Shown here: one piece after another, positions 23,111 to 34,380 of the stretch
How the letters are laid out: each line of letters begins with the position of its first letter
How positions within the stretch are numbered: the first letter of the stretch is position 1
NCBI RefSeq assembly: GCF_022605725.1
Contig: NC_065562.1
Location: 3,162,001-3,226,000, forward strand
DNA length: 64,000 nt
Direction: 5' to 3'
Source of the DNA: Anthonomus grandis grandis
Taxonomy: Eukaryota > Arthropoda > Insecta > Coleoptera > Curculionidae
Program-made: the position numbers and the translations under genes
Notes under the pieces: model-generated
Told to the model about the DNA's origin: nothing
The model's input: only the letters and a program-made list of their open reading frames with translations
Database searches by the model: none

Positions 23111-24216
23111 TAAACTTTTGAATTTTTTTTTATTACATTGAGAAAAAAGAAAGAAATACTTAAATGCTGAATAAAGCAATAAGGTGTTCAAGTAAGGAAT
23201 TGCTGGATATAATTCGTTTATTTTTTAAACCAGTTGTAGTTACTTTTGGAACATAGAATAGTGAAATATAGTTAAGTGATTTACACCTGCAGAGGGTCAC
23301 CTGTTCTATAGTTCTAACCTAAATATTAGTTTATACTTATTATTAAAATTGTACTAAATTATAAGATATCCTGTTATATCATCTACTAATTACTATTAAA
23401 TACTATTTGTTATTGTCACACGCTTATGGCTACATAAAAACCAGAAAATGAGAGTATCGCACTTGAATTTTAGATCTCTAATTCCACATTTTCAAGAGGC
23501 GAAGCAGCTAATAGTTGAGAACTAACTGGACGAAATTTCTTTGTCAGAAAAAAAAGATATTATTATTTCTAATATATTTTTTTATTAAGTAACTATTCTA
23601 ATTTTACATAAATATTACAATTAAGTCAAAACTAACGAGCGCTCTCTACCGAAAACACGAAAACTGTATACGAAATTTTATTTTTCTTTTTAAAAGACTC
23701 GTATGTTCTAAATTTCATGTCAGTATGTCATTTGGTTCAGGACCTATGAGAAAAAAACGATAAATGAAATAATATCTCTATGGTCTTGTGAATTAATGGC
23801 TAATATTGATCGTTTAAGGCTCTAATATTGATTTGTGGAAAACTCTTTTATGTAGTATTAACACCAATGAACATCTTGTCTGTCAGCAACATCTGAATTC
23901 GGTAATTAACTTACAAAGAGCAATAAATTATAATTTTAACATTCATATTAATAATAAATAATTTTTTTTTACAAAAAATAAAATTTAAAAAATATATAAA
24001 GGTTCTTTTTTATGCTTTTGCTCGAAGAAAAAATCTCGCTCCTAACTCTAGTGGAAAGTATGTTTCCGCATCTGTTAGGATAATAAAAATTTACTACTTT
24101 GTCAGTGTGTTTATCCACAGAATACATTAAAACGATAAAAATCCATGTAAACTTAGGTATACCCATAAAAATTTACTTTTTTAATAGCGATTAAAGTACT
24201 ATGTATATATTATATG
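23111..24216. other. No gene recognised
   Basis: AT-rich intron sequence with no coding similarity, terminal repeat or RNA gene. Confidence 0.35.
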
Positions 24217-24558
24217 CACAGTATACTATAACAACCAGTAGGTTATCTCTCCCCGTTTCCATTCATAAATCGACGACGGTCTCAAAAACCTTGAAGCCCG
24301 CACCGATAGCAAATAGACGGTAATTTTACGTAAAACCATGGGCGGCGTGCATCGTGCAATAATAAAATTTAAATATTAATTTTTTAGATTATGGTTTTTC
24401 GGCAACTGGCAAATTTTGTTTACCAATATTATTACTTATTATAAATTGTTTATAAATAAGAATAAAATTAATATAAACATTATTATGGAAAGCCATGTTA
24501 ATAGGAAAATTAAAAATTAGCATGCAAAATAAATTTCTTAATAATAGCACAGGATAAA

Positions 24559-24592
24559 TTTACCCACTATTTGTTCTATAATAGTGGGTAAA
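24559..24592. repeat. 13-bp hairpin with 8-nt loop
   Basis: TTTACCCACTATT (24,559-24,571) and its exact inverse (24,580-24,592). It lies in the noncoding left part of the P-like element. Confidence 0.8.
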
Positions 24593-25126
24593 CTTTTAAT
24601 TAAAAAAAAATAGTTGTTACAATGAATATTAGATATATTTTAGAATATTTAATTTAAAAGGCATATATAATATTTGACAAAATTAAATAAAATAAAAAAA
24701 ACACTTGCCTGCAATAGTTATATTTTTTAGAATTGCACTTAATATTACTTCTATTATGTATTTACCCTAGATGATATACTATATGTCAACATCAGAAATA
24801 AGGAAAATAAATATAAAAAAACACCTTTTTTAATATTTATTTTAATTCGGATCACATCGGATTGCTAATTATTTTAAAATCAGGTAAGAAATAAGCGCAG
24901 AAAAAATAAACACAAAAATTCACAGTTTTGGATTTTTTCGAATATCTTCCGAATCATTCGGATTTTTAATTTTTTAATCAGCATCAGGGTACTTATGTTG
25001 GATATCCGGTAAAAGGTAAAAATAGAAAAAAGAAACAAGAAAATAAACAAGGTATTTTTAAATAAAATGCAATGGGGTACAGTGTAATAATTTTATTTAA
25101 TTTAATGTCATATACACTAAAAAGTT

Positions 25127-28100
25127 TCATTGATTTTTCCAAATTAATATTTTTGATTTGTTTGATTTTGTAAACGTTTTATTAACAAATTTAAGTGTAT
25201 AATATAAACGTACTCTAAAAAAAAGTTTTAATAAGTACAAATTTGGAAATTTAGAACATGGATGAACAAAATTTATTTTTGGCTTAGCAATATCTATAAA
25301 CATTTCCACAATATTATTTTGTGTCGCTAATTTTTCAAAATTCTTTTGAAAGATAATTTCTAATAATGATATATAATTAATAAAATCTTCATGTGGCATG
25401 TTAAGTTTCCAAAATCATCCATGTTCTTATTTTCATATGCTCTAAGATAGCAGTACAATGAAGATTCATCCAAATTTTGGTACGACTTTGAATAAGTTTC
25501 ACAAATTGTACATATATGAACTTCGCAGCATTTTTTAATGAGATACCCACAAAAGTATCTCACAAAATGTTTTTCTAATAAATCATTTTTTCGATAATCT
25601 GTGGGTATTGTTATTGAATTGTCAATAATCTGTTTTTTTGGAAGCATACTTCTATCTTCAAAGGACGAATCGTGTTTTTTTAAAAGATCTACAGCTTTAA
25701 GTAGCACATTTGCTTCGTCATTCATGCAGTTACCTGTACCAGAATTTAGAAGGTTTACACAAAACATTTTGAATTGTATTGCAGTGGGATTTCGGCAATT
25801 TCCATTTTGCTGCCTGACCAATCCAAAAAAATTTTCGAGGCAATCCTGGTTTAACCTTCTTGTTAGTAGAAATTTATAATTGTACAACTTTAACTCAGGC
25901 CATAATTGTAATAATGAAGAAATTGTTATACAAAATCCTTTTATAAATTTTACTTTGTTAGTAATAGTTTCTCCTTCCTTATTAACAACTTTTAAATTTC
26001 TAAATAGATTGAGACTTTTATTTAAAAACTCAATTTGGTATTCTGAACCTTTAAATGCCAAGTTAAAGGGTTTCACATTTGTACATTGTTTTGAATTAAA
26101 AATATCAAAAAGTTTGTCCATTTTATCCACAAATTGACTTGTTTCATAGGCTTCCACAGGTAATGCTCCGAAACGAATATACAATTGCAAACCAGCAGAA
26201 ACAGTCGAACTAAAAATTTGCGTGGCAAACCGAACTTTCATTTTTTCAAAACAACTCGGGTAAATATGCAACCGCGTTAATTTTGGCGCTGACCTAATAG
26301 GGTACATTTGATCTATTTTATAAAATTGTTTAATATAGTCCCATGAAATTTTTTTTCCTCCAAAAAAAGTTATGTTTTATCAGCATATTCCTTAATGCCT
26401 TTAGAAGATGAGGGATATCAAACATAAAAAAAATTTTTTGCTCATTAATATAAAAATAGGGTTTATCTGATGATACTTTAAGTATATTTTTTAAATTAAT
26501 GTTGTTTGATCCCATGTCACATACTAAAACAATCACAGTTAGTCCAATTTCTTTTAATTTTGTGACTGCATCTTTTACCACTTTACATAAAGCCTTGCCT
26601 GGACATGTAGTATTATAAACAAAATATGCTAAAGGTTGTTTCCAATTAGAATAATGATGCCCCTAACCATTATAGATGTTGAAACCTTCGCAGGTTTAAA
26701 AACTTGGTTCATTCCATTGTGCTCGAATCCAACAATGTTATCTAGGGTACTATAAAATAAATTTGACTCATCTCATCGATACACAGAACGCAAAATTTAT
26801 CTTCAGAACTAAGGGTTTCTGCTTTAATTTTTCATGTTTCAAATACACTTTCATTTTCCAAACCGCAAGATATTTTCAAACCGTTCAATAATTTTCTTAA
26901 AGTTTGCGGTCCCGGCAAACATAATATTTTCATTAATATACCCCTATAAACCTTAGGCCCAGAATAATATATCGATAAACATCTATTTTTGAACTCGTTA
27001 GAATATCGTCGACCTTTAGGTAGATGATAAGCTTGACTTAGTTGTACATTAATAAATTCGGCCAGTTCAGTCGATGAGCAAAACTTTAAAACAATTTTTT
27101 GTAATTCTTCTAAAGTTATTGAATCGTAAACATTCGTCAGCTTTTTCTTTAGCTCGCCGTTTTGTCTAATTAATGCACTATTTTGTTTCCTTAATTCATC
27201 TATTTCATTTTGTAATTCCTTGCAAGTTTTCTTCAGTTTTTCTTTTCGTGGTGTATGACTGGTTAACATTTGACACGTCTCAACACAACTAGTAGATTTT
27301 GTGGGTATTGAAACACTAGATTGCATCACCGAACTTTGAGACTCTAAAATAAACATAAATTAATTTGACCAAATCTATCAGGGCAATGGACTCAAAACAA
27401 TATTTTAAAACGTTAAATTACTTTTACGAAAACATTGGTTTTTTTTTAAACTATAAAAAAGACAACTAAAATCTTTGCCCGATTTTATACTAATACATTA
27501 TAATTCTTTTTATACACATTGCATTTCTGATGAGGTTGTTGCAAAGCTGATAGATGAGGATCCTGGAAAAAACAAATCAAAACCTATTTTTTGCTTAAAA
27601 TTAAGATTGCCATATTATATGCACATACGATACAGATTACAATTTATTATGGAAAAACGTAATTTTAATTATAATAAATAAAACTCGTTACCTTTGGAAA
27701 CTGATGTCTGTTTAAAAATTGTAGGAATTGCCGACTTTTTAAGAAGTTTCCGTTTATGATTCTGCATGACAATATCGGGCTCAAAATGTGCACTACATAT
27801 ACAATAACTGAGTCTGTGTAAAACATCAACTTTGGGCATTAAATCTAATCTCCTGCTAGCTTCAAGCCACACTTTAGCCCTGAAAAAGATTTTTTTTTAA
27901 CTACTTACATTATCTTAAACTAGACATTCTTTATATGGTCACCTCGTATATTTACACAAATTTATTAGGTATACTTGATTCAACAATAAATACAATTATT
28001 ATTGATGGACCTGTTTAAATTTATAACGTGTACGATACTTCGTACGCATTAGATATTATTTAATTATATATAAATAAAAAAATATGTTAAAAGAAAACAA

Positions 28101-28220
28101 TACTTACCTCTCTATATCTCTAGGAAATTTGTGAAACTTTTCATTACAATTGTACGATTTATTTTTACATTCTCGTAAGGCACAAACAGTTCTCCCTTTA
28201 AATTTGTCACGTCTTTCCAT
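25127..28220 (-). pseudogene. P-element/THAP9-like transposase, spliced, late frame breaks
   Basis: Exon 1 is 28,108-28,220 (start MERRDKFKGRTVCALREC), exon 2 is 27,692-27,879, and exon 3 begins at 27,343. The junction phases agree. Exons 1 and 2 make a full THAP zinc finger: CALREC, FHKFPRD, W, CICSAHF, and AIPTIF. A coiled coil (KKTCKELQNEIDELRKQ, then LIRQNGELKKKL) follows. The RNase H-like core has Asp candidates in CVLCIDEMS and VLVCDMGSNN and a Glu in NQDCLENFFGLVRQQNG. A TGA ends the frame near 26,832, with a few further breaks to 26,580; from 26,581 and again from 26,307 long frames remain open. A THAP-coiled-coil protein of about 270 residues could still be made. Confidence 0.85.
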
Positions 28221-28528
28221 TTTCAATAAGAATACAAAAACAAAATTATAAAACTCACGCAATCAAATATAAATGTTTTTCGCAACAAATAACATACACA
28301 AAAATAAAAGACGGCAAACGTATCTCTCCCCTGCTAACGACGTCACTGATCATAGGCAAGAGCGACGGGTGAAATATTTCGGATGAAGCGCGTTGGGGGT
28401 CAACGAAATTTCGGCGCGTGGAGCATCAAGATAACCTACTGGTTGTTATAGTGTACTGTGGTATTACACTGCTACTTTTACTTGCTTGGTTTATTCTAAT
28501 AACTTGTTTTCTCTAACATTATTTGTAC

Positions 28529-28722
28529 CTGTAAAGACACTGCATTACTCTCAGAAGGCAAAAGAGAACTTAAACTGGCAATACATCCTAAAATTGCTAA
28601 CGGAAGGCGTTTTCCATCTGGATCTGCTGATAGTTCATTTTCGTCAGTCTCGAATAATTTTTGCATTTGTTCTATTATGGGTTTTAGATGTTCGATGAGG
28701 CTTTCTTGTTTATCTTGACCAC
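28529..28722 (-). CDS. FANCI: FANCI exon
   Basis: The exon is 194 bp (phase 2 in, 0 out), with acceptor TGTTGCAG and donor GTACAA. It encodes 64 full codons: GQDKQESLIEHLKPIIEQ, then LPLAILGCIASLSSLLPS. This corresponds to the vertebrate FANCI stretch ending EALLLVTVLTSLSKLLEP. It is separated by only 177 bp from the exon at 28,900, the one short intron of this gene in the window. Confidence 0.9.
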
Positions 28723-28899
28723 CTGCAACACAATACATAAATGATGTAATTTTTTTCAAATTCATTTATTGGTAAAAATATTGTCGACTTTTTTGTTTTA
28801 TGAAAAAAATATGTAAATCCAAAAAAAAAGGTAAATTCATGAAGAATTTTTTTTTAACTTCATTTAAAAAAACCATAATAATCTAAATTGAGAACATAC

Positions 28900-29024
28900 C
28901 AACTTTACTAAGAAAAAGCTTTACATTATGCTTATACTGCCCAATAATGAGTAGAATAATTGAATGAAAACACTCTACGGCTAAAACAGCTGCGGTACAG
29001 TCAAAATCTATGTAGTCGCTCAAC
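28900..29024 (-). CDS. FANCI: FANCI exon
   Basis: The exon is 125 bp. Acceptor TTTTTTCCAG, donor GTATGT. Its first base completes an AGG codon begun by the exon at 37,041, and it ends in phase 1. It encodes LSDYIDFDCTAAVLAVEC and SIILLIIGQYKHNVKLFL, matching in position the FANCI segment with LLCLEGLQKIFSAVQQFY. The match to the upstream exon shows that no coding exon is missing in the 8-kb intron between them. Confidence 0.88.
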
Positions 29025-29518
29025 CTGGAAAAAAAATTAAAACCCATATAGCGATTAAAATTTTATATAATTTACGACTAAAATTTAATTTTAACGTTTT
29101 CTTTAGTTATATATAAGTCTTATATTTAAGGCTCCTTTGCCAATCCTTTCAAGAAACTGCTGTGGAGCAGAGGTAACGACGCGGACGAAATTATTTCTTT
29201 AATATTCTATTGTTAGTACCGCCAATTTTGGCATTTGAATATAATACCATATATATACGGTATGCATAAAATTGCTCCTGACGTATATAAACGGTTGCGT
29301 CAAAGAAATTATTTAACGACAAGCTGTTCTGGCCGTATAAACACGATTAAAAATGGTGATATTTAAAGACGCATTGGAACCACCTAGAGCCATCCACGCG
29401 CCGAAATATTTTAGTGGGGGGTGGGGTTACTTTTCAACTTGTGCGAACCGTCTCGATCTTGTTTGTTTAGTATGCTGATTGAATTATTGAAGAGAGGTTA
29501 TTGTTTTGCTGTTTCAAA

Positions 29519-31294
29519 ATGCCATTTAAACCAAAATTTTATACGGACGATGAGTTGTATCAAATTCTGCTAACAGCGAAAGTGAAGATGATGATGTCGT
29601 CAGCAATTCAGGCGATTATGGCTGGTTAGACGACAGTGAACCTACTGCTGGTCCAAGTACTTCAAGTAAGCAAAATTACGTGGAAGAAGATAATTTACCG
29701 AGTATTATATCCTCATCTGATTCCGAGTCGGAAGAAGAAGATCTGGTTGTACCCACTAAAAAATTTAAATCAGATTACATTTGGAAATCATCTGATCTGT
29801 CTCCTGTAGTACATAATTTTGATAACAGTACGCCTGGCTGTCAGATTCCCCAGTTAGACATGTCTAGTACGGCACTGGATTGTTTCAAAATATTTTTTGA
29901 TGAAAATGTAACCCAATACGTCGCGGATCAAACAAACCTTTACTCCATATTCGTTACAGAAAATACAGAGTTATCCAAAAGTTCGAGGGTAAATCGTTGG
30001 AAAAATACCGATTCCAGCGAAATTTACTGCTTTATAGCAACAAATTTTCTTATGTCGCAAGTGAAAAAAAATTCAATAAATAGTTATTGGACGAATAACA
30101 AACTTTTAGCCACTCCTATTTTTTCGCAAATAATGCCCAGGGATAGATTCCTTTTGCTTCTTCGAATGTTACATTTTACAGATAATAACAAAAAACCGGA
30201 GAATGACGTTTTATGGAAACTAAGATACATCATTGACCATTTGAGGGATGTTTTTACTAAAACCTTATATCCGTTTCAAAGCTTATGCATAGACGAAAGC
30301 TTGCTGCTGTTCAAGGGACGGGTATTTTTCAAGCAATACATACCTTCCAAACGACATCGGTTTGGAATAAAATTTTTTCTTCTATGTGACTGTGAAACGG
30401 GGTACGTTTTAGACTTTATTATTTATGTCGGAGCTGCAAAAGAAATAAAAAAAAAATGAATATCTTGACAAGGATATTGGAATATCTGGTAATATTGTTC
30501 TAACTTTTCTTGAGCGATATTTGAGCAAAGGTCATTCGTTGTACGTAGACAACTGGTATACAAGTCCCGCATTGTTTACCTATTTACATAAAAATAAGAC
30601 AAACGCATGTGGAACCGTCAGGAAAAATAGGAGAACTTTACCGAATCTGTCTAAAAACCTAAAGTCAGGAGAAATTGAATATATGTCGACGGATCGGCTT
30701 TTAGCTCTAAAGTGGAAGGACAAACGAGAAGTTCGAATGCTTTCGACTTTTCACAACAGTGACATGAAGGATTCTGGAAAAGTAAACAGAACCACAAAAG
30801 AAGAAATAAGGAAACCAGTATGTGTACTAAACTACAATGAAAATATGGGAGCGGTAGATAGCAGCGATATGTTACTAAGTTCGGTAGAATGCGTACGTAA
30901 AACTGTAAAGTGGTACAAAAAACTTTTTTTTCATTTACTGGACTTAAGTTTATTGAACTCACATGCTGTTTACAAAATGGTAACCGGTAAAAACATTTCT
31001 CTGCTAGATTTTCAAGGGCAGCTCATAAAGCAGATTTTAGAAGCACATCATCTTCCACAGCAGCACAGCAGAAGTGGAAGAAGGTCAGCAGATGGAGATA
31101 ACCCTTTACGACTAACTGAGCGTCATTTTGTTTCCATGATTCCCGCAACCGCTGCCAAAAAATTTGCACAAAGAAAATGCATTGTGTGTTCAAAACATGG
31201 AAAAAGAAGCGATACGCGTTACATGTGTGCACTATGCGATGTGCCGCTTTGCCTTTTGATTTGTTTCGAAAGATACCATTCCTGCAAATATTAC
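29519..31294 (+). pseudogene. piggyBac transposase, two frameshifts from intact
   Basis: The start is MPFKPKFYTDDELYQIL at 29,519. A frameshift near 29,565 precedes the acidic N-terminal region (SEDDDVVSNSGDYGWLDDSE). The DDE_Tnp_1_7 core follows: first Asp in LCIDESLLLFKGR, second in LYVDNWYTSP, third in MGAVDSSDMLL. The C-terminus is the cysteine-rich finger CIVCSKHGKRSD to MCALCDVPLC. A second frameshift falls in an A9 run at about 30,447-30,459, a place prone to real slippage and to sequencing error. No internal stops occur otherwise. Length, motifs and order are those of a full piggyBac. It sits in the FANCI intron antisense to the gene. Confidence 0.92.
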
Positions 31295-31679
31295 TGACTT
31301 TTGTAAAATATCGTAGGAATTTATAAAGTTTTTTTATTTTGTTTTATTTGATGGTTTTTCTAACCTCCCAGAATGTATATTTTTTGTTTAGTTGTTTATT
31401 TTGTTTATAAATTTGAGTTTTTGTTATTATAAATTTTTTGCATGGAATATGTTTTTTTTATTCCCTAGCAAAAAAAAATTAAAAAGATGTTTTACAAATT
31501 TTTAACTTATACCAGGGTGTTTTCAAAGTTGAGTATTTCAGTGAGAGTAACTCAACTTCTTTTGGCGAGTTCTACAAGCTGGTAAAATAAATATAATATA
31601 TAAATAAATTAAAAAAAATACTAATTTAAATTAGCCATACGCTGCTCCGGACGTAGATATGCGTTTCGGGCTAGAAAGT

Positions 31680-31730
31680 GCCGCACGGCCGGCACGGCGT
31701 TAAAAGCTAACTTAGCAGTGAAAGGGTTAA
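31680..31730 (+). repeat. piggyBac right terminus with TTAA target
   Basis: CAGTGAAAGGG runs directly into TTAA (31,727-31,730), the expected piggyBac end and target. Upstream bases (GCCGCACGGCCGGCACGGC) form a GC-rich subterminal region. A matching left end could not be identified with confidence between 29,025 and 29,519. Confidence 0.6.
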
Positions 31731-32784
31731 TTAGAGAGAATTAAATTCTCTACAATTTTGATCTCATGTAACAAAGCTATAAAACCTACGGGAATAGCAA
31801 TAGAGGGCGCCAAAACGCAGTTTTTTTGCGGTTTTTGTTCACTTGTGTTTGCGGTTTTTGTTTCAGGGAACAATAAATTATTTTTTACTGTCGCAAGTTT
31901 TTTAAAAATGAAAAAGTACAAAAAACCTACTAAATTGAGGTATAACTGATTTTTGTACCATACATTGTTCACTAGATATATCGCATTCATGTCCTAAACG
32001 TTTTTAAGTGTTTATTGAACTAGCATGCAATCGATAACCGACTACACCTTACCTTTGGATTGTGATATTCTGAATCGTAATAACAAACATTACCTCTTTT
32101 ACGCTTTTTTATGTACATTCAAAAATTTTTGTATTAATATTTGAAGCAAAACCGAACGTCCTACAATAATTTTCATAGAACAAAACTTGAGGATAGTCAT
32201 ATTTTGTACAATTCAATTTAACAGCACCGCTGTAAAAATTACAGTGTCCAAGTTAGAGGTCGCCAAATTCATTCAAATTTAGTTTATGAGATTTTTATGA
32301 GATTAACTACTTATTGGAACGTCTTACTGGAATTTTCAATTGAAGAAACGTTTCATAAATGAATTTACTTGTTATTTGACAATATAGGTACGCCTTTTCA
32401 GCCACATTTGCAAATAAGATGGTACTGAATGTTCATATAATGAACACAGAAATAAACAGTTGGAGACCTGAAAAATAGAAGATGAGCAAGGGAAGTAATT
32501 TTTTATAATTACTTATCTTAATTGAATGTAAATCATATGATTCTTCAATAACTGAATACTGTATTATTATTAATAATAATAATCGTCTTTTATTAAAAAT
32601 AAAATAGAACTTACAAACTTATATAGTTTAGGTGAAGTTACTTGGTCAAGCTCCAAAATTGAGTATGTACAAAATACAATCAACATACTACATATACGCA
32701 TTAAAATAAATTGCAAAATATATTACGATATTTAATGATCGATCTCCATATATATTTACGGTCGATTCGAGTCTTTCCACGGCA
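31731..32784. other. No gene recognised
   Basis: AT-rich intron sequence. Short antisense frames near 31,730-31,990 have no motif. An ATT-rich simple repeat lies at about 32,560-32,583. Confidence 0.35.
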
Positions 32785-32911
32785 CCCCGGCCCGTTCAAC
32801 AATCAATATTTGTCAGATAAAGAAAGGCAAGGTCGGCGCGGATAACGTGAAACAGACGAAGATACGAGATTCTTTCGATGCCGCTGGGATTGAATTGTGA
32901 ACGGGCCGGGG
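32785..32911. mobile_element. GC-rich 127-bp miniature inverted-repeat element
   Basis: CCCCGGCCCGTTCA (32,785-32,798) is repeated exactly inverted at the right (ending 32,911), with looser matching inward. The interior is GC-rich for this region. No target duplication was recognised. The superfamily is unknown. Confidence 0.5.
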
Positions 32912-34380
32912 ATATTAGCCAGAGTCACGCAGTCAAAAATAGGACATGCAATTATTTTATACGTTTTATTATTGTTATTTTAATTTTTTTTTTTCAAATA
33001 AACGAATATAAGTGAAACATTAACTTGTATTGCGTTCTATGATTTATAAACGTAATTTTTTACTAGATATGATATTATATTATACGACGTGTTACAAATT
33101 CCTAGCTCACCATTGGGATCGCGGGAATAAGAGATACGAAGATGGTTAAATTTAGGGCAAAATTGCGCATTTTTGAGTTTAAAAATGTGCAATTTGAAAA
33201 GGTGTATAAAAAATATTTTAATTTATATTTCTTGTTGGGGCTTTTGTACGTTTTATTAATGTTTCGAAGAATCAACCATTTCTTAAGATATAGGTCTGTA
33301 TATGGTAACAATTATAACAATTTTGAATTTTGTCAGTGTGTTATAATTAGCATGGTGCAGACTTGGCTCACTCTAAAATCGATTTCGAGTTAATATTATA
33401 CTGTAGTTATTGTTGTTATTCTATTTGTTATATACTGTTGATGGTTTGTTTTATTTACTTTCGTCTTAACTTTTGAACGATAAAAATGTCATTTTGGCGG
33501 CCTTTTGATACTAGTGATGATGAATTGAATAGTTGTGGTAAATATTTTTAGGCAGTTTATAATGTGTTAGTTTATGATCGCTTTCCCCATCAAATTTTAA
33601 GAGAGTATCAATTTCTTAACAAGTGTCATTTTTGACATGAATATTTTTTAAACCTAAATTATAATTTTTAAATACAATAAAGATATCGTTAATATATGCT
33701 TAATAAAAAAATACAGTACCGTTTTTAAGATAAAAATTCAAGAATAAATTGAATTTTTGACACTAAAATTAATGAGTCACTTATTGGTATTATGGTCTTA
33801 TGGTTATTATGTCACTTGTAAATATCAATTTAGAAAATACTATCTCATACGCTTAAATATTTAAAAGAAGAAGAAAATAGACTTATTCACATATTTAAAA
33901 AATATTTGAACTTAAATTTTTAACGAAACCTTTCGTTATATTTACTTTAATATAAGTTAAATAAGTCTTAAATACAATAATTTAATTAAGGTATAATAGA
34001 TGCCGCGAATTAATCTGATTATAATTCATGCCAATGACGAATCCGGTTCTGAAGAGATGGATAAGCATTTTTGGACGTAAAAAAATGTGGGTGCAAAATT
34101 ATGAATATGTAGTTAACCTCACTTATATTTGATTTCGATAAGACCCAAAGGCAAGTATAACAATATTCTATTGCAGGACGGCCGCGACATAATTTTATAC
34201 CCGTGTTACAACAAACCACCCACTATTTTTTCGAAGTTATTTGCATTTTTACTCAATTTTATTTTTTTGACAATTTTTCTAATAATTAAAAAAAAACTGT
34301 GTAAAAAATATGTATCATTAAATCTAACTATGAGTTTTGCGTGACTTGATAAATGTTTTTGTTGGTTGTAAAATAACAAA
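32912..34380. other. No gene confirmed
   Basis: AT-rich. An ATG at 33,486 opens MSFWRPFDTSDDELNSC before a GTAAAT donor-like site, and a second acidic fragment, ANDESGSEEMDKHFW, lies at 34,030. No partner exon or family could be assigned to either. Confidence 0.3.

Larger units (their letters stand above)
24217..28460 (-). mobile_element. P-element-like (THAP9-type) transposon
   Basis: About 4.24 kb. The left end CACAGTATACTATAACAACC, continuing AGTAGGTTATCT, is repeated inverted at 28,429-28,460 with one mismatch, giving 32-bp terminal repeats, close to the 31 bp of the Drosophila P element. No convincing 8-bp target duplication was found. The transposase reads leftward from 28,220. The right 130 bp (about 28,310-28,440) are GC-rich and probably hold the promoter. 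24,250-25,100 is AT-rich, with a small hairpin. Confidence 0.85.

Noticed and set aside
25601..26137. Plus-strand frames inside the P-like element
   Set aside because: Antisense shadows of the 315-codon transposase frame.
24209..28468. 8-bp target duplication of the P-like element
   Set aside because: The flanks ATTATATG and GTATTACA do not match at any reasonable offset.
29030..29200. Left terminus of the piggyBac
   Set aside because: CCTTTCAAGAAACTGCTG near 29,144 is only vaguely similar to the right end and lacks TTAA.
30651..31232. Minus-strand frames across the piggyBac
   Set aside because: Antisense shadows of the transposase.
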